DNA from: Achromobacter pulmonis | GTDB lineage: Bacteria; Pseudomonadota; Gammaproteobacteria; Burkholderiales; Burkholderiaceae_B | Length of the DNA: 64,000 bases | Assembly: GCF_902859765.1 (NCBI RefSeq) | Contig: NZ_CADIJV010000008.1 | Span: 108,573-172,572 of the forward strand | Direction of reading: 5' to 3' | Shown here: positions 8,979-16,859 of the stretch, in pieces | How positions within the stretch are numbered: the stretch's first letter is position 1 | How the letters are laid out: the number at the start of each line of letters is the position of its first letter | Translations under genes and position numbers: made by a program | The notes under the pieces: model-generated | What the model saw: the letters and a program-made list of their open reading frames with translations, nothing else | Told to the model about the DNA's origin: nothing | Database searches by the model: none

Positions 8979-9380
8979 GTGTCCTTTTTAGATCTAGTTG
9001 GCGATTTTGTAGAAACGACGTTCGAAGGTATCGGTACCGCGGTCGCTGGGGCGGCGGATGCTGTGATGCAAAATCCCGTTAAATCCATCGCTATCGGCGC
9101 TGTGACCGTGGCCAGCGGCGGGGCCGCCTTGGTCTTCGCCGGCCCTATCGCTGCGGCGGTGGGCACGACGGGCCTGTTGGGCGCGGCAAGCACGGGCACA
9201 AGCATCGCTACGCTGTCTGGCGCAGCGCTTACCAAAGCGTCGCTGGCGGCGTTGGGTGGCGGAGCCTTGGCTGCGGGAGGTGGCGGCGTGGCGGCAGGCT
9301 CCGCGGCGGTGGCTGTGGCTGGCGCCGCCCTTGGTGCGGGCGTTTCGGGTGGGGTCGCCGCGGTCACGCCTCAGGCTTGA
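8979..9380 (+). CDS. Small Gly/Ala-rich hydrophobic protein, first island gene
   Basis: 133 aa from GTG 8979, preceded by AGGGAG at good spacing; a TTG at 8952 is a weaker alternative. I do not recognise it. After a short acidic amphipathic start (SFLDLVGDFVETTFEGIGTA) nearly all of it is Gly, Ala, Val, Ser and Thr. It has repeated small-residue GxxxG-like spacing (VASGGAALVFAGPIAAAVG, LGGGALAAGGGGVAAGSAAV), suggesting glycine-zipper membrane helices. No cleavable signal peptide and almost no charged residues are seen. Its stop overlaps a TTG of the next reading frame (TTGA), so the two genes are probably one unit. A membrane-inserting partner or effector is a guess. Confidence 0.6.
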   Translation: MSFLDLVGDFVETTFEGIGTAVAGAADAVMQNPVKSIAIGAVTVASGGAALVFAGPIAAAVGTTGLLGAASTGTSIATLSGAALTKASLAALGGGALAAGGGGVAAGSAAVAVAGAALGAGVSGGVAAVTPQA

Positions 9381-9439
9381 ACACGGCTGGCGAAATCGAA
9401 CCGGGCTGCCTTTCGGGCGCCCGCTTTTCTGGAATAAAT

Positions 9440-10672
9440 ATGGCCCGCGTTTCCTCAGCCCAGGTCGCTGGGCTAGACCTCATCGACAAGCTGTTCTTCA
9501 ATCAGGCGCTGGTGTTCTGCTTGTTCACGGAAGAACTCTGCTGGCTAATGGATCTTCGCGAAGACCTTGATCGCGAATTGACGAACCGACGCATACACGG
9601 CGTCCAGCGACAGGTGGTCAGGCACGGCGTCCTATGCATGATGGAAGCAGCACTGTCCGAGGACCTGCAGCTTGTTGAACAGGCGTTCCCACACCTTTCG
9701 GAAATTCCTCGTCCATTCACGGACGAAGTGCACGAAAGAGTGCGACAGTTCAATTTGGATTTTTTCGAAGGCGCAGTACTTGCCGCGCTGCACGTTCTTT
9801 ACGATTGCGACAAGGAAGTGGTTATCGAAATCGCCAACACGCTCTTGAAAGGATACGAGAGCGCGCCAGTTATGGTGCGCTATCGCTTGGTGGAGCGCAT
9901 GTTCTCCTTCGAATTTCTCATGTCGCCCATAGACTGCTTTACCTGGCTGGCGAAGATGGGCGTGCTGCGTAGCGCCAAACATCCGGGGATTGCGCTAGAG
10001 GCCCGCTATCGCACCGAGTTTCTGCAGCGCCTTGCGCTCCTCTGCGTGTTGGACATGCAACGCGATAACATCTATCGCTTGATGCGACTAAGCCCATACG
10101 AAAGCTCGGGGCTAGTCGACAAAATAAAAGGTCTCACGCCTACCACAATCAAACTGCTACTTGAGCAAGAGTTCAAGGCCATGTCGGTCAATTGCCTGCC
10201 CGATCTCAAAGGAAGCTTTCCCTTCATAAGCCTGGATGATCTCGAAGACCCGAGGAAGGTCCAACGATTCTTCAGCAGCATGAACAAATATTCGACGAGG
10301 TTTCGGGTGTTTCGCGGTCCGTTGGCAAGTTGGGTGGGGCTGCTTTGCGGCGGGTGTGTGGAGGTTATGTACCGAGCACAGGAAACAAAGCCCTTGATCT
10401 ATGCTGATGCGTTCAATGAAGGCAGCCTCACTCAAACGATTTCAGATGGGATGCGCGCTCGCGGATTTGAGATTTCGGCGCGGACCGTCTATGAACGTCA
10501 TCGGGACTTCAAGGAGACAATTCTCTGGATCGTGTCGACCTATTACGCATTGGCCGTACGCGTCAACGTTGCGACCCCCCCTTACCTCGCGGACATCACG
10601 TATGAGGGGTTAGCGTGCGGCTTCGATCACGTTAAGCCGAGAGCGCGGCGCAGTGCAGAAGACCGTGCATGA
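9440..10672 (+). CDS. Unrecognised 410-aa island protein, second gene of a two-gene unit
   Basis: I do not recognise this family. Start taken at ATG 9440 (GGAA 6 nt upstream). A TTG at 9377 overlapping the preceding stop would add 21 residues and may reflect coupling. The protein looks largely alpha-helical, soluble and charged (DLREDLDRELTNRRIHGVQR; FNLDFFEGAVLAALHVLYDC). It has no Walker, TOPRIM, PD-(D/E)xK, HNH or TIR motif and no recombinase RHRY pattern. Near the C-terminus TISDGMRARGFEISARTVYE resembles a helix-turn-helix. Base composition is AT-richer than flanking chromosomal genes. Transfer with the neighbouring Gly/Ala-rich gene suggests the two act together. Confidence 0.65.
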   Translation: MARVSSAQVAGLDLIDKLFFNQALVFCLFTEELCWLMDLREDLDRELTNRRIHGVQRQVVRHGVLCMMEAALSEDLQLVEQAFPHLSEIPRPFTDEVHERVRQFNLDFFEGAVLAALHVLYDCDKEVVIEIANTLLKGYESAPVMVRYRLVERMFSFEFLMSPIDCFTWLAKMGVLRSAKHPGIALEARYRTEFLQRLALLCVLDMQRDNIYRLMRLSPYESSGLVDKIKGLTPTTIKLLLEQEFKAMSVNCLPDLKGSFPFISLDDLEDPRKVQRFFSSMNKYSTRFRVFRGPLASWVGLLCGGCVEVMYRAQETKPLIYADAFNEGSLTQTISDGMRARGFEISARTVYERHRDFKETILWIVSTYYALAVRVNVATPPYLADITYEGLACGFDHVKPRARRSAEDRA

Positions 10673-10859
10673 GCTATCGAGCGCAGATGGAGAAGAATGC
10701 AAGTGGTCCCACGTAAATCTGACCCAAACTCGGAATCCGCTTTGGCAACCTGCATGATTTTTAACAAACCGTGTGCAGACGCCTCGCGCGAGACTGCCCG
10801 ATAGTCGATAATGTGCGCTTCGGAAAATCAGTTTAATTGCGGTATCCATTGGAGACAGC

Positions 10860-12809
10860 ATGGCCGGCTTCAACCGATCTAAGCTAGTCCGCATCATGGT
10901 GCGGAATATTGGTTGTATTGGCAACGAAGGGGTTGAGATCGAGCTCGACAACGTGGTCTGCTTGGTTGGAAAAAATAATGCGGGCAAATCCACCATCCTT
11001 CGTGCATATGAGTTAGCCAAGGGCTCCGCCAGCTTCGATATTGCCAAAGATCGCTGTCAGTACGCCCCGAAGGATCAACCGTCTGAAGTGCTCCTTGAGG
11101 TGCACATCCCTGACGGGATCGGCAACGTGGATGCCAAGTGGAAAATGTCGAAGGACGGTCACCTGATCGTCAAGAGCCGGTGGCAGTGGGCTGCCCCAAG
11201 TTTCCTGAAGGTGCGGACTACCTGGGATCCAACGGGAGGGACTGATGGCGCGGGAGCGTGGGCAGACGACGGCAAAGCCGCGGGTGCCGATCCAGTTTTC
11301 AACTCTAGGTTACCCCGCCCGCTGCGCATTGGATCACTTGATGACGCGGCAAAAACTGAGGACATGCTGCTCACTTTGGCGCTGGGGCCATTGCTAGCGG
11401 GATTAGAGAAAGAGCGCATTGATCCTCAGTCCGATCTCTGCAAAGCGATTGCAGGCATATCCGAACACTTGAACATTCTTAGCGGTGTTCACGAAGATCA
11501 CTTCAATGTAATTGCCAGCCGTGTTGCAGCTGGCTTCAAGGGCGTTTTCCCCCGGCTGGACGTAAAGCTCACAGTAAGTGCCGCTCCGCTGGTCCCAAAG
11601 CTCGGCGAACTGATTAAAGGCGGCTCGAGCCTGACTGTCCGGGATGGAGCCGCCGAAACGGCGCTTGTTCAGCAGGGAACAGGCGCGCGGCGAGCGCTTT
11701 TTTGGTCCATGCTACAAGTTCACAACGAGCTATCACGCGATAGGGAAGTTCGACAGGAATATCGTAAACGACTGGAAAAGGACCTATCTGACGCCCAGAA
11801 GAAGGTCCCGAAAGCCAAGGAAGCAGAAAAGCAGGCTCTAGCAGACACTATTGCGTCGCTCAACGCTCAGCTTGAGGCGCATGACGAAGGGGCAGCCATT
11901 CCGGACAGTCCGGAAGACCCCGCTTTTCCTGGCTATCTGCTATTGATTGACGAACCGGAAAACGCGCTGCACCCAATGGCGGCGCGTGCGGCGCAGCGTC
12001 ACTTGTACCAACTGGCAGAAAGTCCAGATTGGCAAGTAATCATGACTACCCATTCGCCTCATTTCGTCAATCCCTTTGAGGATCACACAACCATCGTGCG
12101 ACTTGAGCGGGCAGCAGACGGCGACGCACCTCCCGTGGCCCCAAAGACTTATCGTTCTGATTGCATCCAGTTTGATGGCGACGACAAAGATCGCCTCCAA
12201 GCACTGCAGCACATTGATCCGAGCTTTTCCGAAGTGTTTTTTGGCTCGTACCCGATTCTGGTCGAAGGGGACACAGAGCATGCTGCGTTCATGTCGTCCA
12301 TTCTTGAACGCCAGCATGACCTGATAGACCGCGTTACGATCATCCGGGCGCGTGGCAAGGCGATTTTGGTACCTCTCATCAAAGTGCTGACGCACTTCAA
12401 AATTGATTTTGGGGTAGTCCACGACTCTGATTCCCCGTTTAAAAAGAACGGCCATAAGAATGGGATGTGGACTGAAAACGAGAAAATTCGCAATGCGATC
12501 GTCAACGCGCGGGGAGCAGGCCTGGCCGCTCGACATAGGATCAGCATTCCTGATTTCGAGCGCTTCTTAGGTGGGGAAGAGGAAGTCAAGGATAAGCCTC
12601 TGAACACGTACCTCGTCGTCTCAAAAGACGACGCCATCGCTCAACAGGTGCAGAAGTTGATAGAAGAGCTTCAGTCTTCGACGCAGCATGAGCCATTCAT
12701 TGAAAGCGAGCTCGGGACTGATGGCTATTTGTCTTGGCTCGGTAGCATCGTTCAGCACTGGGCTGCGCAGAACGGACTATCGGACGATGTGAGGTTCAGG
12801 GGGGCTTGA
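10860..12809 (+). CDS. OLD-family ATP-dependent endonuclease (AAA ATPase plus TOPRIM)
   Basis: 649 aa. ABC/SMC-type ATPase: Walker A VGKNNAGKST (36-45), signature-like QQGTGARR, Walker B LLLIDEPENALHP (Asp364, Glu365), and the H-loop TTHSP. A charged, coiled-coil-like insert (KRLEKDLSDAQKKVPKAKEA) lies between signature and Walker B. The C-terminal TOPRIM has ILVEGDTEH (Glu469) and VVHDSDSP (Asp522, Asp524). This matches OLD nucleases, which cut DNA and serve in phage exclusion. No UvrD-like GajB helicase or DUF4435 partner is adjacent, so it looks like a stand-alone class 1 OLD protein rather than Gabija or PARIS. GGAGA lies just before ATG 10860. The 187-bp gap upstream suggests its own promoter. 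Confidence 0.85.
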   Translation: MAGFNRSKLVRIMVRNIGCIGNEGVEIELDNVVCLVGKNNAGKSTILRAYELAKGSASFDIAKDRCQYAPKDQPSEVLLEVHIPDGIGNVDAKWKMSKDGHLIVKSRWQWAAPSFLKVRTTWDPTGGTDGAGAWADDGKAAGADPVFNSRLPRPLRIGSLDDAAKTEDMLLTLALGPLLAGLEKERIDPQSDLCKAIAGISEHLNILSGVHEDHFNVIASRVAAGFKGVFPRLDVKLTVSAAPLVPKLGELIKGGSSLTVRDGAAETALVQQGTGARRALFWSMLQVHNELSRDREVRQEYRKRLEKDLSDAQKKVPKAKEAEKQALADTIASLNAQLEAHDEGAAIPDSPEDPAFPGYLLLIDEPENALHPMAARAAQRHLYQLAESPDWQVIMTTHSPHFVNPFEDHTTIVRLERAADGDAPPVAPKTYRSDCIQFDGDDKDRLQALQHIDPSFSEVFFGSYPILVEGDTEHAAFMSSILERQHDLIDRVTIIRARGKAILVPLIKVLTHFKIDFGVVHDSDSPFKKNGHKNGMWTENEKIRNAIVNARGAGLAARHRISIPDFERFLGGEEEVKDKPLNTYLVVSKDDAIAQQVQKLIEELQSSTQHEPFIESELGTDGYLSWLGSIVQHWAAQNGLSDDVRFRGA

Positions 12810-12875
12810 AAGCATGAACGGGACCAACAGCTCACCCTCCTGTCGAAACTAGTGAAGTTGATCTTGTCTGCCGAA

Positions 12876-12892
12876 CTATCGAACGCCGATAG
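12876..12892. repeat. Short inverted repeat upstream of the R-M genes
   Basis: CTATCG-AACGC-CGATAG, 6-bp perfect arms with a 5-bp spacer, in the 206-bp gap before the methyltransferase gene. It could be an operator for the R-M pair; no controller (C-protein) gene is visible. Low certainty. Confidence 0.35.
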
Positions 12893-12951
12893 CGCAGTGT
12901 CGCGCCCGTCGCGTGTTGCGCCTTTCAGCCGCCCCGGGTCAGACTCAGAGT

Positions 12952-12972
12952 GGCCCGCTCCAGTGGGCCTTT
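12952..12972 (+). terminator. Possible terminator after the OLD gene
   Basis: Seven-pair stem (GGCCCGC/GTGGGCC with one G-T pair) and a TCCA loop, followed by only TTT. Lies between the OLD gene and the methyltransferase gene. The weak U tract makes it uncertain. Confidence 0.35.
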
Positions 12973-13015
12973 CCCCGGGGATATGCGAAAATTCGCTATA
13001 GATTCAGAGGGCTTT

Positions 13016-14065
13016 ATGGCAAGAAATACCAAGATCCGTATCGCACGGCCGGATGACCGGACACTTCGGCTTGGCTCCGTATCGCTGTTTCATGGCGATG
13101 CGCTTGAGGCATACGACGAGTGGCTGGCGCCGACGGTCATCATCGCAGACGGCCCGTATGGACTGGGAAAATTTCCCGGTGAGCCTGTGACGCCCGACGG
13201 GCTGGCCGAATGGTACGCGCCTCATGCCGCTGCTTGGGCTAAGTGCGCGCAGCCATTCACGACGTTGTGGTTTTGGAATAGCGAAATAGGATGGGCAAAG
13301 GCGCATCCCGCCCTAGAGCTCAACGGTTGGCAATACGAAGAAACCGTAATCTGGGACAAGGGGATCGCCCACATTGCCGGAAACGTGAATTCCCGCACGA
13401 TCCGAGGCTTACCGGTGGTCACTGAGGTCGCGGTCCGATATACGCGAAAAGCGACCTTGCCGACCCTGACGGGGCATCAACTTCCTTTCAAGGAATGGCT
13501 CCGCTATGAGTGGCAGCGCTCAGGGCTTCCACTATCGCAAAGCAACGAGGCCTGCGGTGTGAAGAACGCCGCGACGCGTAAGTACCTCACACAGTGCCAT
13601 CTCTGGTACTTCCCGCCAGGGGAGGCCGTGGTGGCCATGGCCAATTGGTGCACTCGTTACGGTTCCAAGACCACAAGGCCCTATTTTTCAATCGACGGGA
13701 TACATCCGCCGACGGCCGAAGCGTGGGATAAGATGCGTGCAAAATGGACGCATGTGCACGCGCTTACAAACGTTTGGCATGACCCACCAGTGCACGGCGC
13801 AGAACGTGTGAAGAAGCCGCATGGAACTGGCTATCTTCATGCGAACCAAAAACCGATCGCTCTAATGGAGCGTCAAATAATCGCCTCTAGTGATCCTAAC
13901 GATGTGGTGTGGGAGCCGTTTGGAGGATTGATGTCGGCATCGGTAGCGGCTTTACGGTTGGGTCGGCGGGCACACGCCGCCGAGTTCAACGAGGAGTTTT
14001 TCGAAGCTGCACGTCTTCGCATCGAGGGCGAGCTCCTGCAACCAAAGTTGCAGGTGGCCGCGTGA
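13016..14065 (+). CDS. Site-specific DNA methyltransferase of a type II-like R-M pair
   Basis: 349 aa from ATG 13016, with AGAGG 5 nt upstream. ATGs at 12983 and upstream GTG/TTG codons lack this. The catalytic motif IV region reads IIADGPYG (residues 42-49) and precedes the SAM-binding motif I-like VWEPFGGLMSASVAALRLGR (298-317). That order belongs to beta-class amino-methyltransferases (N6-adenine or N4-cytosine). The usual (D/N/S)PP(Y/F) is here DGPY. Its stop overlaps the nuclease start by GTGA. Its role is probably host protection against the partner nuclease. The recognition sequence is not readable from sequence. Confidence 0.85.
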   Translation: MARNTKIRIARPDDRTLRLGSVSLFHGDALEAYDEWLAPTVIIADGPYGLGKFPGEPVTPDGLAEWYAPHAAAWAKCAQPFTTLWFWNSEIGWAKAHPALELNGWQYEETVIWDKGIAHIAGNVNSRTIRGLPVVTEVAVRYTRKATLPTLTGHQLPFKEWLRYEWQRSGLPLSQSNEACGVKNAATRKYLTQCHLWYFPPGEAVVAMANWCTRYGSKTTRPYFSIDGIHPPTAEAWDKMRAKWTHVHALTNVWHDPPVHGAERVKKPHGTGYLHANQKPIALMERQIIASSDPNDVVWEPFGGLMSASVAALRLGRRAHAAEFNEEFFEAARLRIEGELLQPKLQVAA

Positions 14066-14982
14066 CAATTTCTCCCCAGCGTACCCGAGGTCCCGATCCG
14101 TCGTGGAAACATAGGGACCTATATGACAGGGTGGTTGACGCCCTTCATGCCCTTCCGGCCCGTTTTAGGACATCGCTCCGCATAGCGGGAATCAGTGCGA
14201 CCGATCTATTCACGCTGAACACGCCATTAGGCGCGGCGATTGAGTCGTCCGTGGTCGAGAATCTCAACGACCTCAGGGAACTTTGGGACCCGGGGAACGA
14301 ATACGACGTTTATTCGTTTGTTCGCCAAGCGCAGGTCTTTCCCGACGTTCGACTTCAGTCGAGCGCACCGGGTGTGCCAGAAGATGAACGCGTCTTGATG
14401 GGCATTGAACTCAAGGGCTGGTTCATTCTGTCCAAGGAAGGAGAGCCCTCGTTTCGATACAAGGCATCGCCGATGGTTTGCATGCCGCAGGACCTTTTGG
14501 TCGTTTATCCATGGGGGCTTGATGAGGTGATTTCGGGCGCTCCGAAGTTGCTTCGACCTTTTATCGAGGAGGCGCGGTACGCAGCGGAACATCGGAATCA
14601 TTATTGGCAAGTGGTCCGAGGTCAAACCGGACCAGATGCCGAGGTTGCGCTGGCTACCGAACTGGCTCCTTACCCTGCGAAAGGTCAAAAGTTCAACGAC
14701 GAGGCGGTAAAAGACAAGGGAAAGAACTTTGGTCGGGTTGCCCGCGGAGGCCTAATGACTGCCTTTATCGCAGAGCTGATGCAACAACAAATTTCCGGAA
14801 TTCCGGCCATTCATTGGCAGAACTTTTTGAGAATTTTTTCCGAGGGCGCCGAGGCCAACGCTATAGAACGCAAGTTGGCCACGATGCGAACGGATGCTGA
14901 GGCAGCCGGCCTGACAGCAAATGGGTTGGAAGCGTTCGATCGGATTCAGGACGGATTACGAGACCTTCTTTCTAAGCTCTAG
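14062..14982 (+). CDS. Probable restriction endonuclease, PD-(D/E)xK type
   Basis: 306 aa from GTG 14062, overlapping the methyltransferase stop (GTGA). A core nuclease motif is visible: PD at residues 94-95 (VFPDVRL) and ExK at 116-118 (GIELKGW), 21 residues apart. A hydrophobic strand MVCMPQDLLVVYPW follows. This fits the PD-(D/E)xK fold. Overlap with a DNA methyltransferase gene makes a type II restriction enzyme the best reading. The motif is seen; the family is inferred, and I cannot name an isoschizomer with confidence. It should cut foreign DNA in the cytoplasm. Confidence 0.8.
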   Translation: MTISPQRTRGPDPSWKHRDLYDRVVDALHALPARFRTSLRIAGISATDLFTLNTPLGAAIESSVVENLNDLRELWDPGNEYDVYSFVRQAQVFPDVRLQSSAPGVPEDERVLMGIELKGWFILSKEGEPSFRYKASPMVCMPQDLLVVYPWGLDEVISGAPKLLRPFIEEARYAAEHRNHYWQVVRGQTGPDAEVALATELAPYPAKGQKFNDEAVKDKGKNFGRVARGGLMTAFIAELMQQQISGIPAIHWQNFLRIFSEGAEANAIERKLATMRTDAEAAGLTANGLEAFDRIQDGLRDLLSKL

Positions 14983-15126
14983 CTTCGGGTTGCACCGAAT
15001 ACCAAATTTTCGGACGGGATATTGATCGGCTCCCTGACTATAGGAGCGCACATTAGCGTATGTAGCTCGAGCCCCCGGGCTCAGCCCGATTACTAACGGC
15101 ACTCCTTTTCGCTGGTCATTTTCAAC

Positions 15127-15366
15127 ATGAACAAGCACTTAAAGAAGGGCATTAGCCAACGCGTTCGAGAGTGGTACCTAGGCAACTACGTGCCTCCACC
15201 TCCGAATGATCCAGACAGTCATGTGGTCTTCGTTAGCCCAGGGCATTACGAGCAGCCGCCGCTTGCAAAGGCAGTTAAGCTGCTCGGTGCCTTTTGGCTG
15301 AAGCACTGGCAGTGGATCACCGGCACTATCTTGGCTGTGATCGGCATCGTTGTATCCATGAAGTGA
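15127..15366 (+). CDS. Small tail-anchored hypothetical protein
   Basis: 79 aa, unrecognised. The N-terminal half is basic and Pro-rich (MNKHLKKGISQRVREWYLGN, then VPPPPNDPDSHVVF). The C-terminus is a single membrane helix (WITGTILAVIGIVVSM) ending in Lys, so it is predicted to be tail-anchored with a cytoplasmic N-terminus. No Shine-Dalgarno is evident before ATG 15127. Last island gene before the substitute rimO start. Possibly an accessory or immunity-like membrane protein; no function can be assigned. Confidence 0.55.
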   Translation: MNKHLKKGISQRVREWYLGNYVPPPPNDPDSHVVFVSPGHYEQPPLAKAVKLLGAFWLKHWQWITGTILAVIGIVVSMK

Positions 15367-15492
15367 GGCAGGCAAGCGCGAGGGCCGCTCGTGGAGAACC
15401 GATCGAATTTTGCAGTCTATGTGTGGCGTAGGGCGGAGGTTGCCCCATCGAAGCCCGGCGCCAAACCCCTCGGATAAAATTCAGTTATTTCA

Positions 15493-16821
15493 ATGACATA
15501 CAAAGTTAAACCACCGAAAGTGGGATTTATCAGTCTTGGCTGTCCCAAAGCCCTGGTCGACTCCGAACGCATCCTGACCCAACTGCGCACCGAAGGGTAT
15601 CAAGTCACGCCCGAGTACAACGACGCCGACGTCGTGGTGGTGAACACCTGTGGTTTCATCGACAGCGCCAAGGCCGAGTCGCTGGAAGCCATCGGCGAGG
15701 CGCTGGCCGAGAATGGCAAGGTCATCGTCACCGGCTGCATGGGCGTCGAGGAATCGGTGATCCGCAACGTGCACCCCAGCGTGCTGGCCGTGACCGGCCC
15801 GCAGCAGTACGAGGAAGTGGTGCGCGCCGTGCACAATGCCGCCCCGCCCAAGAAGGACCACAACCCCTACCTGGACCTGGTGCCGCCGCAGGGCATCAAG
15901 CTGACCCCGCGCCACTACGCCTACCTGAAGATCTCGGAAGGCTGCAATCATCGCTGCAGCTTCTGCATCATCCCATCGATGCGCGGCGACCTGGTCAGCC
16001 GCCCGGTGGGCGACGTGCTGAGCGAGGCCGAACGCCTGGTCAAGGCCGGCGTCAAGGAACTGCTGGTGATCTCGCAGGACACCAGCGCCTACGGCGTGGA
16101 CGTCAAGTACCGCAGCGGCTTCTGGAACGGCCGCCCGGTGCGCACCCGCATGACCGAGCTCTGTACGGCCTTGTCCGAAATGGGCGTCTGGACGCGCCTG
16201 CACTACGTCTACCCGTACCCGCACGTGGACGAAGTGATTCCGCTGATGGCCGAGGGCAAGATCCTGCCCTACCTGGACATCCCGTTCCAGCATGCCAGCC
16301 CGCGCATCCTCAAGGCCATGAAGCGCCCGGCGTTCGAGGACAAGACGCTGGCGCGCATCAAGAAATGGCGCGAGATCTGCCCCGACCTGACCATCCGCTC
16401 GACCTTCATCGTCGGCTTCCCCGGCGAGACCGAGGAAGACTTCCAGTACCTGCTGGACTGGATGCAGGAAGCCCAGCTCGACCGCGTCGGCTGCTTCCAG
16501 TATTCGCCGGTGGAAGGCGCGCCCGCCAACCTGCTCGACAACCCGGTGCCGGACGAGGTCAAGCAGGAACGCTGGGAACGCTTCATGGAAATGCAGCAGT
16601 CGATTTCGACCGCCCGCCTGGCGCGGAAAGTCGGCCGCGACATCGACGTGCTGATCGACGAAGTGGATGAAGACGGCGCCGTCGGCCGCAGCAGCGGCGA
16701 TGCGCCGGAAATCGACGGCTGCGTCTACGTCAGCTCGGAGCGCCCGCTCAAGGCCGGCGACCTGGTGCGCGCCCGCGTCACCGACGCCGACGAATACGAC
16801 CTCTGGGCCGAAACGGTCTGA
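15493..16821 (+). CDS. rimO: Ribosomal protein S12 methylthiotransferase RimO
   Basis: 442-aa radical-SAM methylthiotransferase that modifies Asp88 of ribosomal protein S12. Domains: UPF0004 ([27 protein letters not shown]), radical SAM ([15 protein letters not shown], the CxxxCxxC cluster), and C-terminal TRAM (about 375-442). The first 17 codons or so are island-derived ([17 protein letters not shown]); the native start is stranded at 8707. The new ATG 15493 has no clear Shine-Dalgarno, and an AT-rich ATAAAAT lies only 13 nt upstream, so initiation may be leaderless. No strong terminator separates it from the island genes. Confidence 0.96.
   Translation: MTYKVKPPKVGFISLGCPKALVDSERILTQLRTEGYQVTPEYNDADVVVVNTCGFIDSAKAESLEAIGEALAENGKVIVTGCMGVEESVIRNVHPSVLAVTGPQQYEEVVRAVHNAAPPKKDHNPYLDLVPPQGIKLTPRHYAYLKISEGCNHRCSFCIIPSMRGDLVSRPVGDVLSEAERLVKAGVKELLVISQDTSAYGVDVKYRSGFWNGRPVRTRMTELCTALSEMGVWTRLHYVYPYPHVDEVIPLMAEGKILPYLDIPFQHASPRILKAMKRPAFEDKTLARIKKWREICPDLTIRSTFIVGFPGETEEDFQYLLDWMQEAQLDRVGCFQYSPVEGAPANLLDNPVPDEVKQERWERFMEMQQSISTARLARKVGRDIDVLIDEVDEDGAVGRSSGDAPEIDGCVYVSSERPLKAGDLVRARVTDADEYDLWAETV
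15514..15542 (+). repeat. Right attachment-like direct repeat (attR, island-borne rimO codons)
   Basis: Island copy of the rimO start codons, encoding PKVGFISLG plus TG of the Cys codon. It uses AT-richer codons than the native copy at 8716-8744. Immediately after it the native GC-rich rimO body resumes (CCCAAAGCCCTGGTCGAC from 15544). Inferred as the right junction. Confidence 0.7.
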
Positions 16822-16859
16822 GCGTCATGCAGGCCGGCGGCGCCCGCCGCCGGCTGCCC

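Larger units (their letters stand above)
8745..15542 (+). mobile_element. Defence-type genomic island inserted in the 5' end of rimO
   Basis: The region between the two partial rimO 5' ends is AT-richer than its surroundings, with different codon use. It holds six same-strand genes: Gly/Ala-rich protein, unknown 410-aa protein, OLD nuclease, methyltransferase, PD-(D/E)xK nuclease, 79-aa membrane protein. Its right end carries a substitute rimO start that differs from the native one mostly at third codon positions. This is the arrangement known for elements entering the 5' end of a gene, such as SXT in prfC. No integrase, transposase or terminal inverted repeat is seen, so it is either non-autonomous or a remnant. 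The exact border is uncertain within the shared GGCTG at each end. Confidence 0.8.

Noticed and set aside
9440-10672. Unknown 410-aa protein considered as the island integrase
   Set aside because: No tyrosine-recombinase R..H-x-x-R..Y pattern or serine-recombinase N-terminal motif could be found.
12952-12972. This hairpin as a strong rho-independent terminator
   Set aside because: Only three T follow the stem, so it is listed with low confidence.
12997-13002. TATAGA as a -10 element for the methyltransferase gene
   Set aside because: Transcription would begin inside the AGAGG ribosome-binding site, and there is no -35 at a suitable distance.
15069-15082. GC-rich palindrome (GAGCCC-CC-GGGCTC) as a terminator after the nuclease gene
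   Set aside because: No T tract follows and the loop is too small; kept only as an unexplained dyad.
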